Part shown: positions 8,257 through 16,134 of the stretch, in pieces | Layout: each line of letters starts with the position of its first letter | Position numbering within the stretch: position 1 is the first letter of the stretch | Assembly (NCBI RefSeq): GCF_001705035.1 | Contig: NZ_MCIG01000010.1 | Location: 32,643-65,956, forward strand | DNA from: Curtobacterium sp. UCD-KPL2560 | GTDB lineage: Bacteria; Actinomycetota; Actinomycetes; Actinomycetales; Microbacteriaceae | Length of the DNA: 33,314 nucleotides | Direction of reading: 5' to 3' | Program-made: the position numbers and the translations under genes | Notes under the pieces: model-generated | The model's input: only the letters and a program-made list of their open reading frames with translations | Told to the model about the DNA's origin: nothing | Databases searched by the model: none

Positions 8257-9504
8257 ATGCCCCACGCTCCGCTGCCGTCCACCCGTCCCGACGCCACCAC
8301 CGGCCCCGAGCCGGTCGTGCACCTCACCCGACGCGCTCGCATCGAAGCCGAGCGTCGGACGGCCGCCGTCCCGGAGACCGCGGCGTCCGACGAGGGCGGT
8401 CTCGACGCATCGGCGTTCGGTCGGACCACGTTCGACACCGGTGAGTTCGACCGTCTCGTCGCACCGGGAGCCCCCGCCGCACCGGGAGCAGCAGCCGCGC
8501 CGGTGTCCCCGGTCGACCTCGCGCCCGCGTCGCCGGTGCTGCCGGAGCCCGTGGTCGGGGCGGTCACGCCGCCGGCCCCCACGTCGCCCGTGCCCGCGCC
8601 GGAGCAGCACGTCGCTCCCGAGCGCACGGCCTCGCCCGAGGGCCGGACCTCGCCGGAGCGCCGGTCCGCGACCGACGCCGGCCCCCGCCGTGTCCTCGGG
8701 CAGGTCCCCGCGGGTCGACGCGCTGCCCGCACGACGTCCCCCGCGCCGGAACGTCGTCGTGGCACGGCTCCCGCGCGCACGACCCCGGTCGCGCAGTCGG
8801 CGGCACGTGGGACGTCCTTCCGTCGGAACGCCTCGCGGGTCACGGCCGTCGGTGCGCTCCTGTTCGCGGCGGGCCTCGTCGTCTCGACCTCGCTGCCCGC
8901 GCAGGCGCTCTGGGTCGCGAACGGCGACACGACCACCGAGCGCACCCCGGCCCGCGCAGCGCAGACGCTCAGCGTCGGCGGCAGCACCGCGGCAGCCGAG
9001 ACCACACGCGACCAGTACTCGGTGTCGGCGACGACCCAGTACAAGAACGTCGACTCGTCGGCGTTCTCGAACGACCCCGGCGGCGCGATCCAGTGGCCGT
9101 TCCTGACCGGCGTGCCGATCACCTCGGGCTTCGGCGGGCGCCAGGTCGCCGGCTGCTCGTTCTGCTCCACGAACCACATGGGCATCGACTTCGCGCCCGG
9201 CGAGGGCACCCCGATCCGGTCCGTCGCGGCGGGCACCGTCATCAAGGTGCAGGCGCACGACGGCGGCTTCGGCAACGACGTCTGGGTGCAGCACGACGTC
9301 GACGGCAAGCGGTTCGTCAGCGTCTACGGCCACATGAAGGACAACACCTTCACGGTGGTCAAGGGGCAGGAGGTCGAGGTCGGCGACGTGCTCGGCCAGG
9401 TCGGCTCCACCGGCAACTCCACGGGACCGCACCTGCACCTCGAGATCCACGTCGACGGCGTCCCCGTGGACCCGCTGGCGTGGCTCAAGGCCAACGCGAG
9501 CTAG
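8257..9504 (+). CDS. M23 family peptidoglycan endopeptidase, membrane-anchored
   Basis: This protein should cut peptide cross-links in peptidoglycan outside the membrane. Residues 1-195 are low-complexity and rich in Pro, Ala, Arg and Thr, which suggests a cytoplasmic, disordered segment. One membrane segment follows at about 197-222. The C-terminal M23 domain has HMGID (H307, D311), a GHMK histidine at 359 and HLHLE (H392, H394), so the zinc ligands are complete. The ATG at 8257 has no good ribosome site and the true start could differ. A GTAACG direct repeat upstream hints at MtrA control. Length from this start is 415 residues. Confidence 0.88.
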   Translation: MPHAPLPSTRPDATTGPEPVVHLTRRARIEAERRTAAVPETAASDEGGLDASAFGRTTFDTGEFDRLVAPGAPAAPGAAAAPVSPVDLAPASPVLPEPVVGAVTPPAPTSPVPAPEQHVAPERTASPEGRTSPERRSATDAGPRRVLGQVPAGRRAARTTSPAPERRRGTAPARTTPVAQSAARGTSFRRNASRVTAVGALLFAAGLVVSTSLPAQALWVANGDTTTERTPARAAQTLSVGGSTAAAETTRDQYSVSATTQYKNVDSSAFSNDPGGAIQWPFLTGVPITSGFGGRQVAGCSFCSTNHMGIDFAPGEGTPIRSVAAGTVIKVQAHDGGFGNDVWVQHDVDGKRFVSVYGHMKDNTFTVVKGQEVEVGDVLGQVGSTGNSTGPHLHLEIHVDGVPVDPLAWLKANAS

Positions 9505-9543
9505 CGGGGGAGCGGCGGCACGCCCGGGCGTCTCGTCCGGTTC

Positions 9544-9571
9544 CTGACCACCGTCGCGAGTCTGCTACTCT
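9544..9571 (+). promoter_or_regulatory. Promoter of tRNA-Thr/tRNA-Met
   Basis: CTGACC (9544-9549) and TACTCT (9566-9571) are 16 bases apart, 25 bases before the mature tRNA-Thr. The two tRNAs are 32 bases apart and probably share the transcript. Confidence 0.45.
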
Positions 9572-9596
9572 CATCTGGTGCCGCCGAGCGGCACTC

Positions 9597-9668
<72 letters not shown>

Positions 9669-9700
9669 CCGACCCGGAGCTGCTACCGCTCCGGATCTCT

Positions 9701-9777
9701 GGCGGGGTAGCTCAGTTGGTTAGAGCACACGACTCATAATCGTGGGGTCACGGGTTCAAGTCCCGTCCTCGCTACCA
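9701..9777 (+). tRNA. tRNA-Met (CAT), elongator type
   Basis: The anticodon stem CACGA/TCGTG closes the loop CTCATAA, giving anticodon CAT. The acceptor GGCGGGG pairs with CCTCGCT through G-U wobbles at the first and fifth positions. It lacks the C1-A72 mismatch and the three G-C pairs of initiator tRNA, so it is the elongator form. CCA is encoded at 9775-9777. Confidence 0.93.
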
Positions 9778-9779
9778 CA

Positions 9780-9806
9780 AGCCCGGCGATCCGCTCGCCG
9801 GGCTTT
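9780..9806 (+). terminator. Intrinsic terminator after tRNA-Met
   Basis: A perfect 10-bp stem, AGCCCGGCGA with its complement, closes the loop TCCGC and is followed by TT. It begins three bases after the tRNA end. Confidence 0.8.
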
Positions 9807-9887
9807 CGCCGTTCCCGGGCGCGTGTCGTCCCCGGGCGCGTGTCGTCCCCGGGAGCGCGTCGTTCCCAGGTCCTGGTCGTTCCCGGG
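9803..9887. repeat. Five tandem 17-bp repeats
   Basis: Five 17-bp units start at 9803, 9820, 9837, 9854 and 9871. Units two and three are identical (CGCGTGTCGTCCCCGGG). The shared core is GTCGT(T/C)CCCGGG, nearly the same as in the 18-bp array after tRNA-Tyr, but with a period one base shorter. The array lies between the tRNA-Met terminator and the end of the minus-strand orphan gene. Confidence 0.8.
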
Positions 9888-9948
9888 CGTGCGTCGTCGC
9901 CGACTGGCTCTTCCCGTTCGTCCGCGGTTCCCAGGCAGCGCACGCCGC

Positions 9949-10326
9949 TCAGCGCGGCGGCCCGGTCAGCCCCCCGGCCGACCGCAGCGCCCGCTCGAGC
10001 ACCGCGTTGACCTGCTGCCACGCCGACCGTCGCCGCTGGGCACCGATGCCCCCGCCGGACACGGCCGTGCCGCTCCCGGCCGGCCGCAGCGTGATCGTGG
10101 TCGACGTCCCCGTGACGGTCGTCGACAGCTCGTAGCGTCGGAACTCCCGCGACGGGTGCACGAGCGCCCCGAGCAGGATCGTCAACACGCGGCTGCCCGC
10201 GGTGGCGGTGATCGTCCCGCCCGTGGTCTCGACCCGGTGGCCCGTCCGGCGCAGCGCAGCACCGGCCACCTCCATGGCCGCGCACCGGTCGCCGGTGTGG
10301 ACCGCGAACTCGGTCGTCGTCTCCAT
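9949..10326 (-). CDS. Hypothetical protein, 125 residues
   Basis: I do not recognise this protein. The ATG at 10326 has a strong ribosome site, GGGAGGG, a few bases upstream, which supports a real gene. There is no signal peptide and no clear membrane segment. The middle (about residues 30-85) alternates short polar and hydrophobic stretches rich in Thr and Val, which would fit a small beta-rich or alpha/beta domain. The C-terminal part holds an Arg-rich run followed by a helix-like VNAVLERALRSAGG. A minus-strand TATGCT at 10404-10399 may be its -10 box. It occupies the place between tRNA-Met and the dehydratase genes where rpmG is often found in actinobacteria. Confidence 0.65.
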   Translation of the reverse strand: METTTEFAVHTGDRCAAMEVAGAALRRTGHRVETTGGTITATAGSRVLTILLGALVHPSREFRRYELSTTVTGTSTTITLRPAGSGTAVSGGGIGAQRRRSAWQQVNAVLERALRSAGGLTGPPR

Positions 10327-10459
10327 CGTCCCTCCCCAACCGCAGAGCGCTCCCGCGTCTTCCCCGGGAGCCGCGACCTCCCCCGAAGTCGCGTTCCGAG
10401 CATATCCGACGACTCCTCGGCTCCAGCTGCGGCCCGGGCCGGGTGTCGCGGGCGCTCGG

Positions 10460-10465
10460 TAGACT
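10460..10465 (+). promoter_or_regulatory. -10 box of the dehydratase operon
   Basis: TAGACT ends seven bases before the GTG start at 10473. No Shine-Dalgarno sequence is present, so the first dehydratase gene looks leaderless. Confidence 0.5.
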
Positions 10466-10472
10466 CCCGCAC

Positions 10473-10922
10473 GTGTCAGTGAACCCCGAGCTCGTCGGCA
10501 GGACGTTCCCGCCGGCCCAGCCCTACCTCGTCGGGCGCGAGAAGGTGCGCGAGTTCTCGCGCGCCGTGTTCGCGACGAACCCGATCCACCTCGACCCCGA
10601 GGCTGCCCGCGCCGCCGGGTACGCCGACGTCGTCGCTCCGCCGACGTTCGCCGTCGTCGTGCAGGAGGCGACCCTCGCCCAGCTCCTCGCGGAGCCGGAC
10701 GCCGGGATCGACTTCTCGCGCGTCGTCCACGGTGAGCAGTCGTTCGCGTACGAGCGCCCGATCGTCGCCGGTGACGAGCTCACCGCGACCCTGACCGTCA
10801 CGAGCGTCAAGACCCTCGGTGGCAACGCGATGGTGACCGCCGCGTCCGCCGTGGTCGACGCCGACGGTGCGCACGTCGTCACCGCCACGTCCACCCTCGT
10901 CGTCCGAGGAGATGACGCATGA
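10473..10922 (+). CDS. MaoC-like dehydratase, N-terminal type (HadA/UPF0336-like)
   Basis: A 149-residue hot-dog-fold protein resembling HadA, the non-catalytic or substrate-binding partner of the type II fatty acid 3-hydroxyacyl-ACP dehydratase. Visible family sequence includes NPELVGRTFPP at the start and FATNPIHLDPEAARAAGY around residue 30. The later GEQSFAYERPIVAGDEL is also typical. Starting at GTG 10473 removes an implausible upstream extension and sits just after a TAGACT box. Its stop overlaps the next start by four bases (ATGA), so the two subunits are translationally coupled. The exact acyl substrate is not evident; mycolate synthesis is not expected in this family of organisms. 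Confidence 0.87.
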   Translation: MSVNPELVGRTFPPAQPYLVGREKVREFSRAVFATNPIHLDPEAARAAGYADVVAPPTFAVVVQEATLAQLLAEPDAGIDFSRVVHGEQSFAYERPIVAGDELTATLTVTSVKTLGGNAMVTAASAVVDADGAHVVTATSTLVVRGDDA

Positions 10923-11341
10923 CCGCCTCCGTCCCCGCCGTCGAGGTCGGCACGGTCGTCGCCGAGCGCGAGGTCCACCTGACCCGCGACGCGCTCGTCC
11001 GCTACGCCGGCGCCTCGGGTGACTTCAACCCCATCCACTACCGCGACGACGTCGCCGCCTCGGTCGGGCTGCCCGGCGTCCTCGCGCACGGCATGCTCAC
11101 GATGGGCCTCGCCGTCCAGCCGGTCGCCGAGTGGCTCGGTGACCGCGGCTGGGTCGCGCGCTACGGCGTCCGTTTCACCCGCCCCGTCGTGGTCGACCCG
11201 GAGCAGGGTGCGACCGTCGGCGTCGTCGCGAAGGTCGGCACCGTCGACGACGAGGGCCGACCGCAGCGCATCGACCTCACGGTCACCGCGGCCGGTCAGA
11301 CCGTGCTCGGCAAGGCCCAGGTCACGGTGGTGTTCCACTGA
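10919..11341 (+). CDS. MaoC-like dehydratase (HadB-like)
   Basis: A 140-residue catalytic hot-dog-fold subunit. The hydratase 2 motif is clear in YAGASGDFNPIHYRDD near residues 24-39, with the Asp and His that form the active site, followed by LPGVLAHGMLTMG. It overlaps the preceding HadA-like gene by four bases, and the two are expected to form a heterodimer that dehydrates 3-hydroxyacyl thioesters. Its stop codon TGA at 11339-11341 overlaps the apparent CTG start of murB, which suggests a three-gene transcript. Confidence 0.9.
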   Translation: MTASVPAVEVGTVVAEREVHLTRDALVRYAGASGDFNPIHYRDDVAASVGLPGVLAHGMLTMGLAVQPVAEWLGDRGWVARYGVRFTRPVVVDPEQGATVGVVAKVGTVDDEGRPQRIDLTVTAAGQTVLGKAQVTVVFH

Positions 11342-12369
11342 CCGTCTCGACGCGTCTCGCCGACCACACGACCTTCCGCGTCGGTGGGCCCGCGACGACG
11401 CTCCGCACCGCGGACACGACCGACGAGCTCGTCGCCGCTGTCCGGGACGCCTGGCAGGACGACGACTGGCTCGTCGTCGGCGGGGGGAGCAACCTGCTCG
11501 TCGCCGACGCGGGCTTCGACGGCACGGTCGTGCTCGTCCGCACGCGCGGCGTCGACGCGTCGACGGACGCCGACGGCGTCACGGTCCGCGTCGCGGCCGG
11601 TGAACCGTGGGACGCGTTCGTCGCGACGACCGTCGCGAACGGCTGGACCGGCCTGGAGGCCCTCAGCGGCATCCCGGGCACGGTCGGTGCCGCCCCCGTG
11701 CAGAACATCGGCGCCTACGGGGTCGAGCTGTCCGACGTGCTCACCGCGGTCGACCTCCTCGACGCGTCGACGGGGGAGCGCACGTGGGTGCCCGCGGCCG
11801 AGCTGGCGCTCGGCTACCGCACCTCGACGCTCAAGCACGGCCGTCGCGGTGTCGTGCTCGCCGTCGAGTTCCGGCTCGGCACGGCGCCGCAGGAGGGTGT
11901 GCCGGTCCGCTACGCCCAGCTCGCCGGTTCCCTCGGGGTCGACCTCGGCACGCCGGTGGCGCCGGAGACGATCCGCGAGACGGTCCTGCGGCTCCGCGGC
12001 GCGAAGGGCATGGTGCTCGACGACGCCGACCCGGACACCTGGAGCGCCGGGTCCTTCTTCACGAACCCGATCGTGTCGGCCGCCTTCGCCGAGACGCTGC
12101 CCGCCGAGGCGCCCCGCTGGCCCGCCGGCGACCAGGTGAAGCTCAGCGCGGCGTGGCTCATCGAGCACGCCGGGGTGCACCGCGGCTACGCGGTCCCGGG
12201 GTCCCGCGCAGCGGTGTCCACGAAGCACACCCTCGCGCTGACGAACCGGGGCGGCGCGACCGCCGCGCAGGTCGCGGAGCTCGCCCGGTACGTCCAGGTG
12301 ACCGTGCTCAACCGCTTCGGCGTGACGCTCGTGCCGGAACCCGTCGTGGTGGGCGAGCTGACCGACTGA
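11338..12369 (+). CDS. murB: UDP-N-acetylenolpyruvoylglucosamine reductase (MurB)
   Basis: MurB reduces UDP-GlcNAc-enolpyruvate to UDP-MurNAc, an early step of peptidoglycan synthesis. Family motifs are complete: HTTFRVGGPA at residues 10-19, the FAD-binding VVGGGSNLLV at 46-55, GIPGTVGAAPVQNIGAYG, and the SAGSFFTNP segment with the catalytic serine. No ATG, GTG or TTG exists in frame between an in-frame stop near 11140 and 11530. Starting at GTG 11530 would lose the first two motifs. The best start is therefore CTG at 11338, which overlaps the stop of the preceding gene (CTGA) and gives 343 residues, a normal length. A sequencing error or frameshift is the alternative. Confidence 0.88.
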   Translation: MTVSTRLADHTTFRVGGPATTLRTADTTDELVAAVRDAWQDDDWLVVGGGSNLLVADAGFDGTVVLVRTRGVDASTDADGVTVRVAAGEPWDAFVATTVANGWTGLEALSGIPGTVGAAPVQNIGAYGVELSDVLTAVDLLDASTGERTWVPAAELALGYRTSTLKHGRRGVVLAVEFRLGTAPQEGVPVRYAQLAGSLGVDLGTPVAPETIRETVLRLRGAKGMVLDDADPDTWSAGSFFTNPIVSAAFAETLPAEAPRWPAGDQVKLSAAWLIEHAGVHRGYAVPGSRAAVSTKHTLALTNRGGATAAQVAELARYVQVTVLNRFGVTLVPEPVVVGELTD

Positions 12370-12429
12370 GGCGGTTCGCGCCTCCCGGCCGGACCCACCG
12401 TGCCGTCGACGCGACCGGACCGACGCTCA

Positions 12430-12475
12430 GGACGACACGAGGCGCCCCGCCGCAGCGGGGCGCCTCGTGTCGTCC
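12430..12475. terminator. Bidirectional terminator between murB and the aminotransferase
   Basis: A perfect 21-bp inverted repeat (12430-12450 with 12455-12475) encloses the loop CGCA. It lies between two convergent genes, 60 bases after murB and 24 bases after the aminotransferase stop, and would terminate both. No T-run is present. Confidence 0.85.
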
Positions 12476-12499
12476 GGAGCCGGGACGTGCCGTGCGCGA

Positions 12500-13777
12500 C
12501 TAGGAGAACAGCCGTGCCAGGCGTGCGACGCCCTCGGCGATGTCGTCGTCGCCGAGTGCGTAGGACAGGCGCAGGTAGCCGGAGGGGCCGAAGGCCTCGC
12601 CCGGGACGACCGCGACCTCGGCCTGCTCGAGGATCAGGTCCGCGAGCTCGAGCGTGGTCGTCGGCGTGGACCCGGCCCACTCGCGGCCGAGCAGCGCCGT
12701 GACGTCCGGGTAGACGTAGAAGGCACCCTGCGGGGTCGGCGTCGTGAAGCCCGGGATGGCGTTGAGGCCCTCGACGATGGTGCGCCGACGACGGTCGAAG
12801 GCCGTGCGCATGGCCTCGACGGGCTCGGTCGGGCCGGTCAGGGCGGCGATCGCGGCCCGCTGCGACACGTTCGACACGTTCGACGACAGGTGGGACTGCA
12901 GGTTCGACGCGGCCTTGACGGCGTCGGCGGGGCCGACCATCCACCCGACCCGCCAGCCGGTCATCGCGTAGGTCTTGGCCACACCGTTCACGAGGATCGT
13001 CGTGTCGGCGAGGTCGGGGACCGCGTCGAGGATGCCGGTGAACCGGACGCCGTCGTACACGAGGTCCTGGTAGATCTCGTCGCTGATCACCCAGATGCCG
13101 TGCTCGAGCGCCCACTCGCCGATGGCCTTCGTCTGCTCTGCGGAGTACACCGAGCCGGTCGGGTTCGAGGGTGAGCAGAAGAGCAGGGCCTTCGTGCGCG
13201 GGGTGCGCGCCGCCTCGAGCTGCTCGACCGTGACGAGGTACTCCTGGTCGCTGCCGGCGAAGACCTCGACCGGGGTACCGCCCGCGAGCCGGATCGCCTC
13301 GGGGTAGGTCGTCCAGTACGGCGCGGGGAGCAGGACCTCGTCGCCGTCGTCGACGACGGTCTGGAACGCCTGGTACACGGCCTGCTTGCCGCCGTTCGTC
13401 ACGATCACCTGTGCGGGGTCGACGGCGATGCCGGACTCGCGCGCGGTCTTGTCGGCGACGGCGCGCTTGAGCTCCGGCAGACCGGTCGCGGGCGTGTAGC
13501 GGTGGTTGGCCGGGTCCTGGGCAGCGGCGACCGCGGCGTCGACCACGTGCTGCGGCGTCGCGAAGTCCGGCTCGCCCGCGGCGAAGGAGATGACCGGGCG
13601 GCCGGCGGCCTTGAGCGCCTTGGCCTTCGCGTCCACCTTGAGCGTCGCCGACTCGGCGATCGCGGCGATCCGGCTCGCGATGCGCGGCCGGTCGGCGGCA
13701 GCGGCAGGGCTGTGGTCGGACCCGTGGCGGGCGGACTCGGGGGCGGTGGACTCGGGGCCGGGGGCTGCGGTGCTCAC
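12500..13777 (-). CDS. Pyridoxal-phosphate aminotransferase (aspartate aminotransferase family)
   Basis: A 425-residue class I aminotransferase, most like the AspC group that interconverts aspartate and oxaloacetate. Visible residues are AAGEPDF at 66-72, SNPTG at 204-208 including the cofactor-binding Asn, SDEIYQ at 232-237, and the Schiff-base lysine K268 in [13 protein letters not shown]. The first 30 residues are a low-complexity Ala/Pro/Ser stretch, so the true start may be internal. The GTG at 13777 is the furthest plausible start. In many actinobacteria this gene also lies next to tRNA-Trp and secE, as here. Substrate preference is inferred. Confidence 0.88.
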   Translation of the reverse strand: MSTAAPGPESTAPESARHGSDHSPAAAADRPRIASRIAAIAESATLKVDAKAKALKAAGRPVISFAAGEPDFATPQHVVDAAVAAAQDPANHRYTPATGLPELKRAVADKTARESGIAVDPAQVIVTNGGKQAVYQAFQTVVDDGDEVLLPAPYWTTYPEAIRLAGGTPVEVFAGSDQEYLVTVEQLEAARTPRTKALLFCSPSNPTGSVYSAEQTKAIGEWALEHGIWVISDEIYQDLVYDGVRFTGILDAVPDLADTTILVNGVAKTYAMTGWRVGWMVGPADAVKAASNLQSHLSSNVSNVSQRAAIAALTGPTEPVEAMRTAFDRRRRTIVEGLNAIPGFTTPTPQGAFYVYPDVTALLGREWAGSTPTTTLELADLILEQAEVAVVPGEAFGPSGYLRLSYALGDDDIAEGVARLARLFS

Positions 13778-13820
13778 GGCGCCAGCCTACCGGCGCGGCA
13801 CGCCGGGGCACCGCCCCGAG

Positions 13821-13850
13821 TGGACAGCGTGTGACGGACTCCCGTACACT
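13821..13850 (+). promoter_or_regulatory. Promoter of tRNA-Trp and secE
   Basis: TGGACA (13821-13826) and TACACT (13845-13850) are 18 bases apart. They precede tRNA-Trp by about 67 bases and probably drive tRNA-Trp together with secE. Confidence 0.55.
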
Positions 13851-13917
13851 CGACCACCGGTGCACGGAACGCCCAGCGTGCCGGCACCGCGGGGGATCCC
13901 ACAGGGATCGTCTCCCT

Positions 13918-13990
13918 AGGGCGGTGGCTCAATTGGTAGAGCAGCGGTCTCCAAAACCGCAGGTTGCAGGTTCGAGTCCTGTCCGCCCTG
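13918..13990 (+). tRNA. tRNA-Trp (CCA)
   Basis: Acceptor stem AGGGCGG pairs with CCGCCCT at 13983-13989, and G is the discriminator base, as is usual for tRNA-Trp. The loop CTCCAAA carries anticodon CCA. The terminal CCA is not encoded. secE begins 20 bases downstream. Confidence 0.96.
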
Positions 13991-14010
13991 CAAGTCTGGA
14001 AGGTGTGAAG

Positions 14011-14289
14011 TTGGCGAGCAAGGACATGGAAACGACGGCGGACGACGTCGTCGCGAAGGCGAAGGCCGACCGCGCCGCACGCGGTGGCCCCTTCGCTGCC
14101 ATCGCCCTCTTCATCCGCCAGGTCATCGGCGAACTCCGCAAGGTCGTCACGCCGACGCGCAAGGAGCTCTTCAGCTACACCGGCGTCGTCCTGATCTTCG
14201 TGATCGTGATGATGATCCTGGTGTCGATCCTCGACTTCGTGTTCGGCCTCGGCGTCGGCTACGTCTTCGGCAACGGTCCGACGGTCTGA
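14011..14289 (+). CDS. secE: Preprotein translocase subunit SecE
   Basis: SecE clamps SecY in the protein-conducting channel of the membrane. The 92-residue product has a short cytoplasmic N-terminus. It then shows the amphipathic [19 protein letters not shown] segment typical of SecE, then one membrane helix (about residues 53-75). I prefer the TTG at 14011 because GGAAGG (13998-14003) is seven bases upstream. A GTG at 14005 and an ATG at 14026 are alternatives. The order tRNA-Trp, secE, nusG, rplK, rplA is a conserved actinobacterial arrangement. Confidence 0.93.
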   Translation: MASKDMETTADDVVAKAKADRAARGGPFAAIALFIRQVIGELRKVVTPTRKELFSYTGVVLIFVIVMMILVSILDFVFGLGVGYVFGNGPTV

Positions 14290-14298
14290 CCCCGGCAC

Positions 14299-14319
14299 CG
14301 CCCGGACCGCCTCCGGGCG
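14299..14319 (+). terminator. Hairpin between secE and nusG
   Basis: CGCCCGGA and its exact complement form an 8-bp stem around the loop CCGCC, ten bases after secE. It has no T-run, so it may be an attenuator or an RNA-processing signal rather than a full stop. Confidence 0.4.
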
Positions 14320-14438
14320 ACTCGGGCGTCGGCTGGCCTCCGCGGCTTCCGACAGGAGTACGGTCACCCGAGACGGCGCCGGACGCGAAGCGATCCGACC
14401 GCACCACCGATCCGCACCACCGAACGGAAAGAACCGCA

Positions 14439-15479
14439 GTGTCTGACTACTCCCGCGACGACATCGACCTCGCCACGGCTGCTGAGCAGTCCTCCGAGGT
14501 CGAGGAGAACCAGGAAGGCGACGTCGAGACCGCCGAGGGCCGTTCGGTCGAGTCGGCCGAGGAGCGTGCGATCTCCGTCGAGGACGAGGACGACGAGTCC
14601 CTCGGGCTGAGCGACGAGCCGGACGACGGCACCGTCGACACCTCGATCGACGAGGCGCTCACCGCCCTGCAGGAAGCCCGTGACCCCGAGGCGGACGCCG
14701 TCGTCGACGACGCCCTCGAGATCGACACCCCCGACGAGGCCGAGGCCGCCGTCGAGGCCGTCGAGGACGAGGAAGAGACCGAGCTCGAGGACGCCACCGC
14801 GGCCGAGGCCAACGAGACGCTCGCCGCCGACGAGGCAGCCGACGCGCTCGAGGACGAGGCCGAGGTCGACCCGTACGACGCCTTCAAGGCCGAGCTCCGG
14901 ATGAAGCCGGGCAAGTGGTACGTCATCCACTCCTACGCCGGCTTCGAGCGCCGCGTGAAGTCGAACATCGAGAACCGCATGGTGTCGATGTCGATGGAGG
15001 ACTCGATCTACCAGGTCGAGGTCCCCATGGAGGACGTCGTCGAGATCAAGAACGGCCAGCGCAAGCTCGTCACCCGCGTGCGCATCCCCTCGTACGTGCT
15101 CGTCCGCATGGACCTCAACGAGGACTCCTGGTCGGTCGTCCGGCACACCCCGGGCGTCACCGGCTTCGTCGGCAACGCGCACAACCCGACCCCGCTCCGC
15201 TTCGACGAGGCCTTCGGCATGCTGAAGTCCCTCGTCCAGGTCGCCGACGCCGCGCCCACCAAGGGCGGCGGCAAGTCCGGCGGTGCGCAGGCGCAGCCGC
15301 AGGCCGAGGTCGACTTCGAGGTCGGCGAGACGATCACCATCAAGGAGGGCTCGTTCGCGGGTCTGCCGGGATCGATCTCCGAGATCAAGCCGGAGAGCGG
15401 CAAGCTCACGGTCCTCGTCTCGCTCTTCGAGCGCGAGACGCCGGTCGAGCTGAGCTTCGACCAGGTCACCAAGCTCTAG
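14439..15479 (+). CDS. nusG: Transcription termination/antitermination factor NusG
   Basis: NusG binds RNA polymerase and links it to Rho or to the ribosome. The conserved NGN domain begins near residue 158 ([13 protein letters not shown]) and the KOW domain covers about 295-346 ([13 protein letters not shown]). In front is an unusually long acidic region of about 155 residues, rich in Glu, Asp and Ala. Most bacterial NusG proteins are about 180 residues; actinobacterial ones often have acidic extensions, and this product has 346. The GTG start has GGAAAG seven bases upstream. A roughly 15-residue Gly/Gln-rich linker ([14 protein letters not shown]) separates the two domains. Confidence 0.95.
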   Translation: MSDYSRDDIDLATAAEQSSEVEENQEGDVETAEGRSVESAEERAISVEDEDDESLGLSDEPDDGTVDTSIDEALTALQEARDPEADAVVDDALEIDTPDEAEAAVEAVEDEEETELEDATAAEANETLAADEAADALEDEAEVDPYDAFKAELRMKPGKWYVIHSYAGFERRVKSNIENRMVSMSMEDSIYQVEVPMEDVVEIKNGQRKLVTRVRIPSYVLVRMDLNEDSWSVVRHTPGVTGFVGNAHNPTPLRFDEAFGMLKSLVQVADAAPTKGGGKSGGAQAQPQAEVDFEVGETITIKEGSFAGLPGSISEIKPESGKLTVLVSLFERETPVELSFDQVTKL

Positions 15480-15483
15480 CCCC

Positions 15484-15502
15484 TGTACCCGTCGGGTACA
15501 CT
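15484..15502 (+). promoter_or_regulatory. rplK promoter with overlapping inverted repeat
   Basis: TACACT at 15497-15502 is a good -10 hexamer. It overlaps the right arm of a TGTACCC-GTC-GGGTACA inverted repeat at 15484-15500. The repeat could be an operator that blocks RNA polymerase, or a chance feature; no clear -35 is seen. Confidence 0.4.
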
Positions 15503-15513
15503 GAACAGGTTTG

Positions 15514-15540
15514 GCCCCGCACGCTGAGCGTGCGGGGCTT
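15514..15540 (+). terminator. nusG terminator or rplK leader hairpin
   Basis: A perfect 11-bp stem, GCCCCGCACGC with its complement, closes the loop TGA and is followed by TT. It ends nusG transcripts. If transcription starts at the TACACT box, it would also lie at the very 5' end of the rplK leader. Confidence 0.65.
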
Positions 15541-15618
15541 CACCGCGGTCCGGATCCGCCGGGCCAGCGGGAGAGTGCACGGGTCCCCGTGCGTTCGATT
15601 CCAGGAGGAAAGCGAAAC

Positions 15619-16050
15619 ATGGCACCGAAGAAGAAGGTCACGGGCCTGATCAAGCTGCAGATCAACGCGGGCGCCGCCAACCCGGCCCCGCCGATCGGTC
15701 CGGCGCTCGGTCAGCACGGCGTGAACATCATGGAGTTCTGCAAGGCGTACAACGCGGCGACCGAGTCGCAGCGTGGCAACGTCGTGCCGGTCGAGATCAC
15801 CGTCTACGAGGACCGTTCGTTCACGTTCGTCCTCAAGACCCCGCCGGCCGCCGAGCTCATCAAGAAGGCTGCGGGTGTGCAGAAGGGGTCCTCGACCCCG
15901 CACACGGTCAAGGTCGCGAAGATCTCGATGGACCAGGTCCGTCAGATCGCCGAGACGAAGCAGGCCGACCTGAACGCCAACGACATCGAGCAGGCCGCGA
16001 AGATCATCGCCGGCACCGCGCGTTCGATGGGCATCACGGTCGAGGCCTGA
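15619..16050 (+). CDS. rplK: 50S ribosomal protein L11
   Basis: L11 binds 23S rRNA at the GTPase-associated centre and takes part in factor binding and the stringent response. The 143-residue product carries [20 protein letters not shown], typical of the family N-terminus, and the C-terminal RNA-binding part containing GTARSMGI. The ATG at 15619 is preceded by AGGAGG at 15603-15608. It is followed by rplA after 84 bases. Confidence 0.98.
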   Translation: MAPKKKVTGLIKLQINAGAANPAPPIGPALGQHGVNIMEFCKAYNAATESQRGNVVPVEITVYEDRSFTFVLKTPPAAELIKKAAGVQKGSSTPHTVKVAKISMDQVRQIAETKQADLNANDIEQAAKIIAGTARSMGITVEA

Positions 16051-16134
16051 GCCTCCCTGCACCACACACCCCGACCCCTTCCGTGGGAGAGCCTCGCCGG
16101 CTCGTCAACCACGTAGCTCTGCAAGGAGAACACC

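Noticed and set aside
11530-12369. murB beginning at GTG 11530
   Set aside because: It would remove the HTTFRVGGPA and GGGSN motifs that bind FAD.
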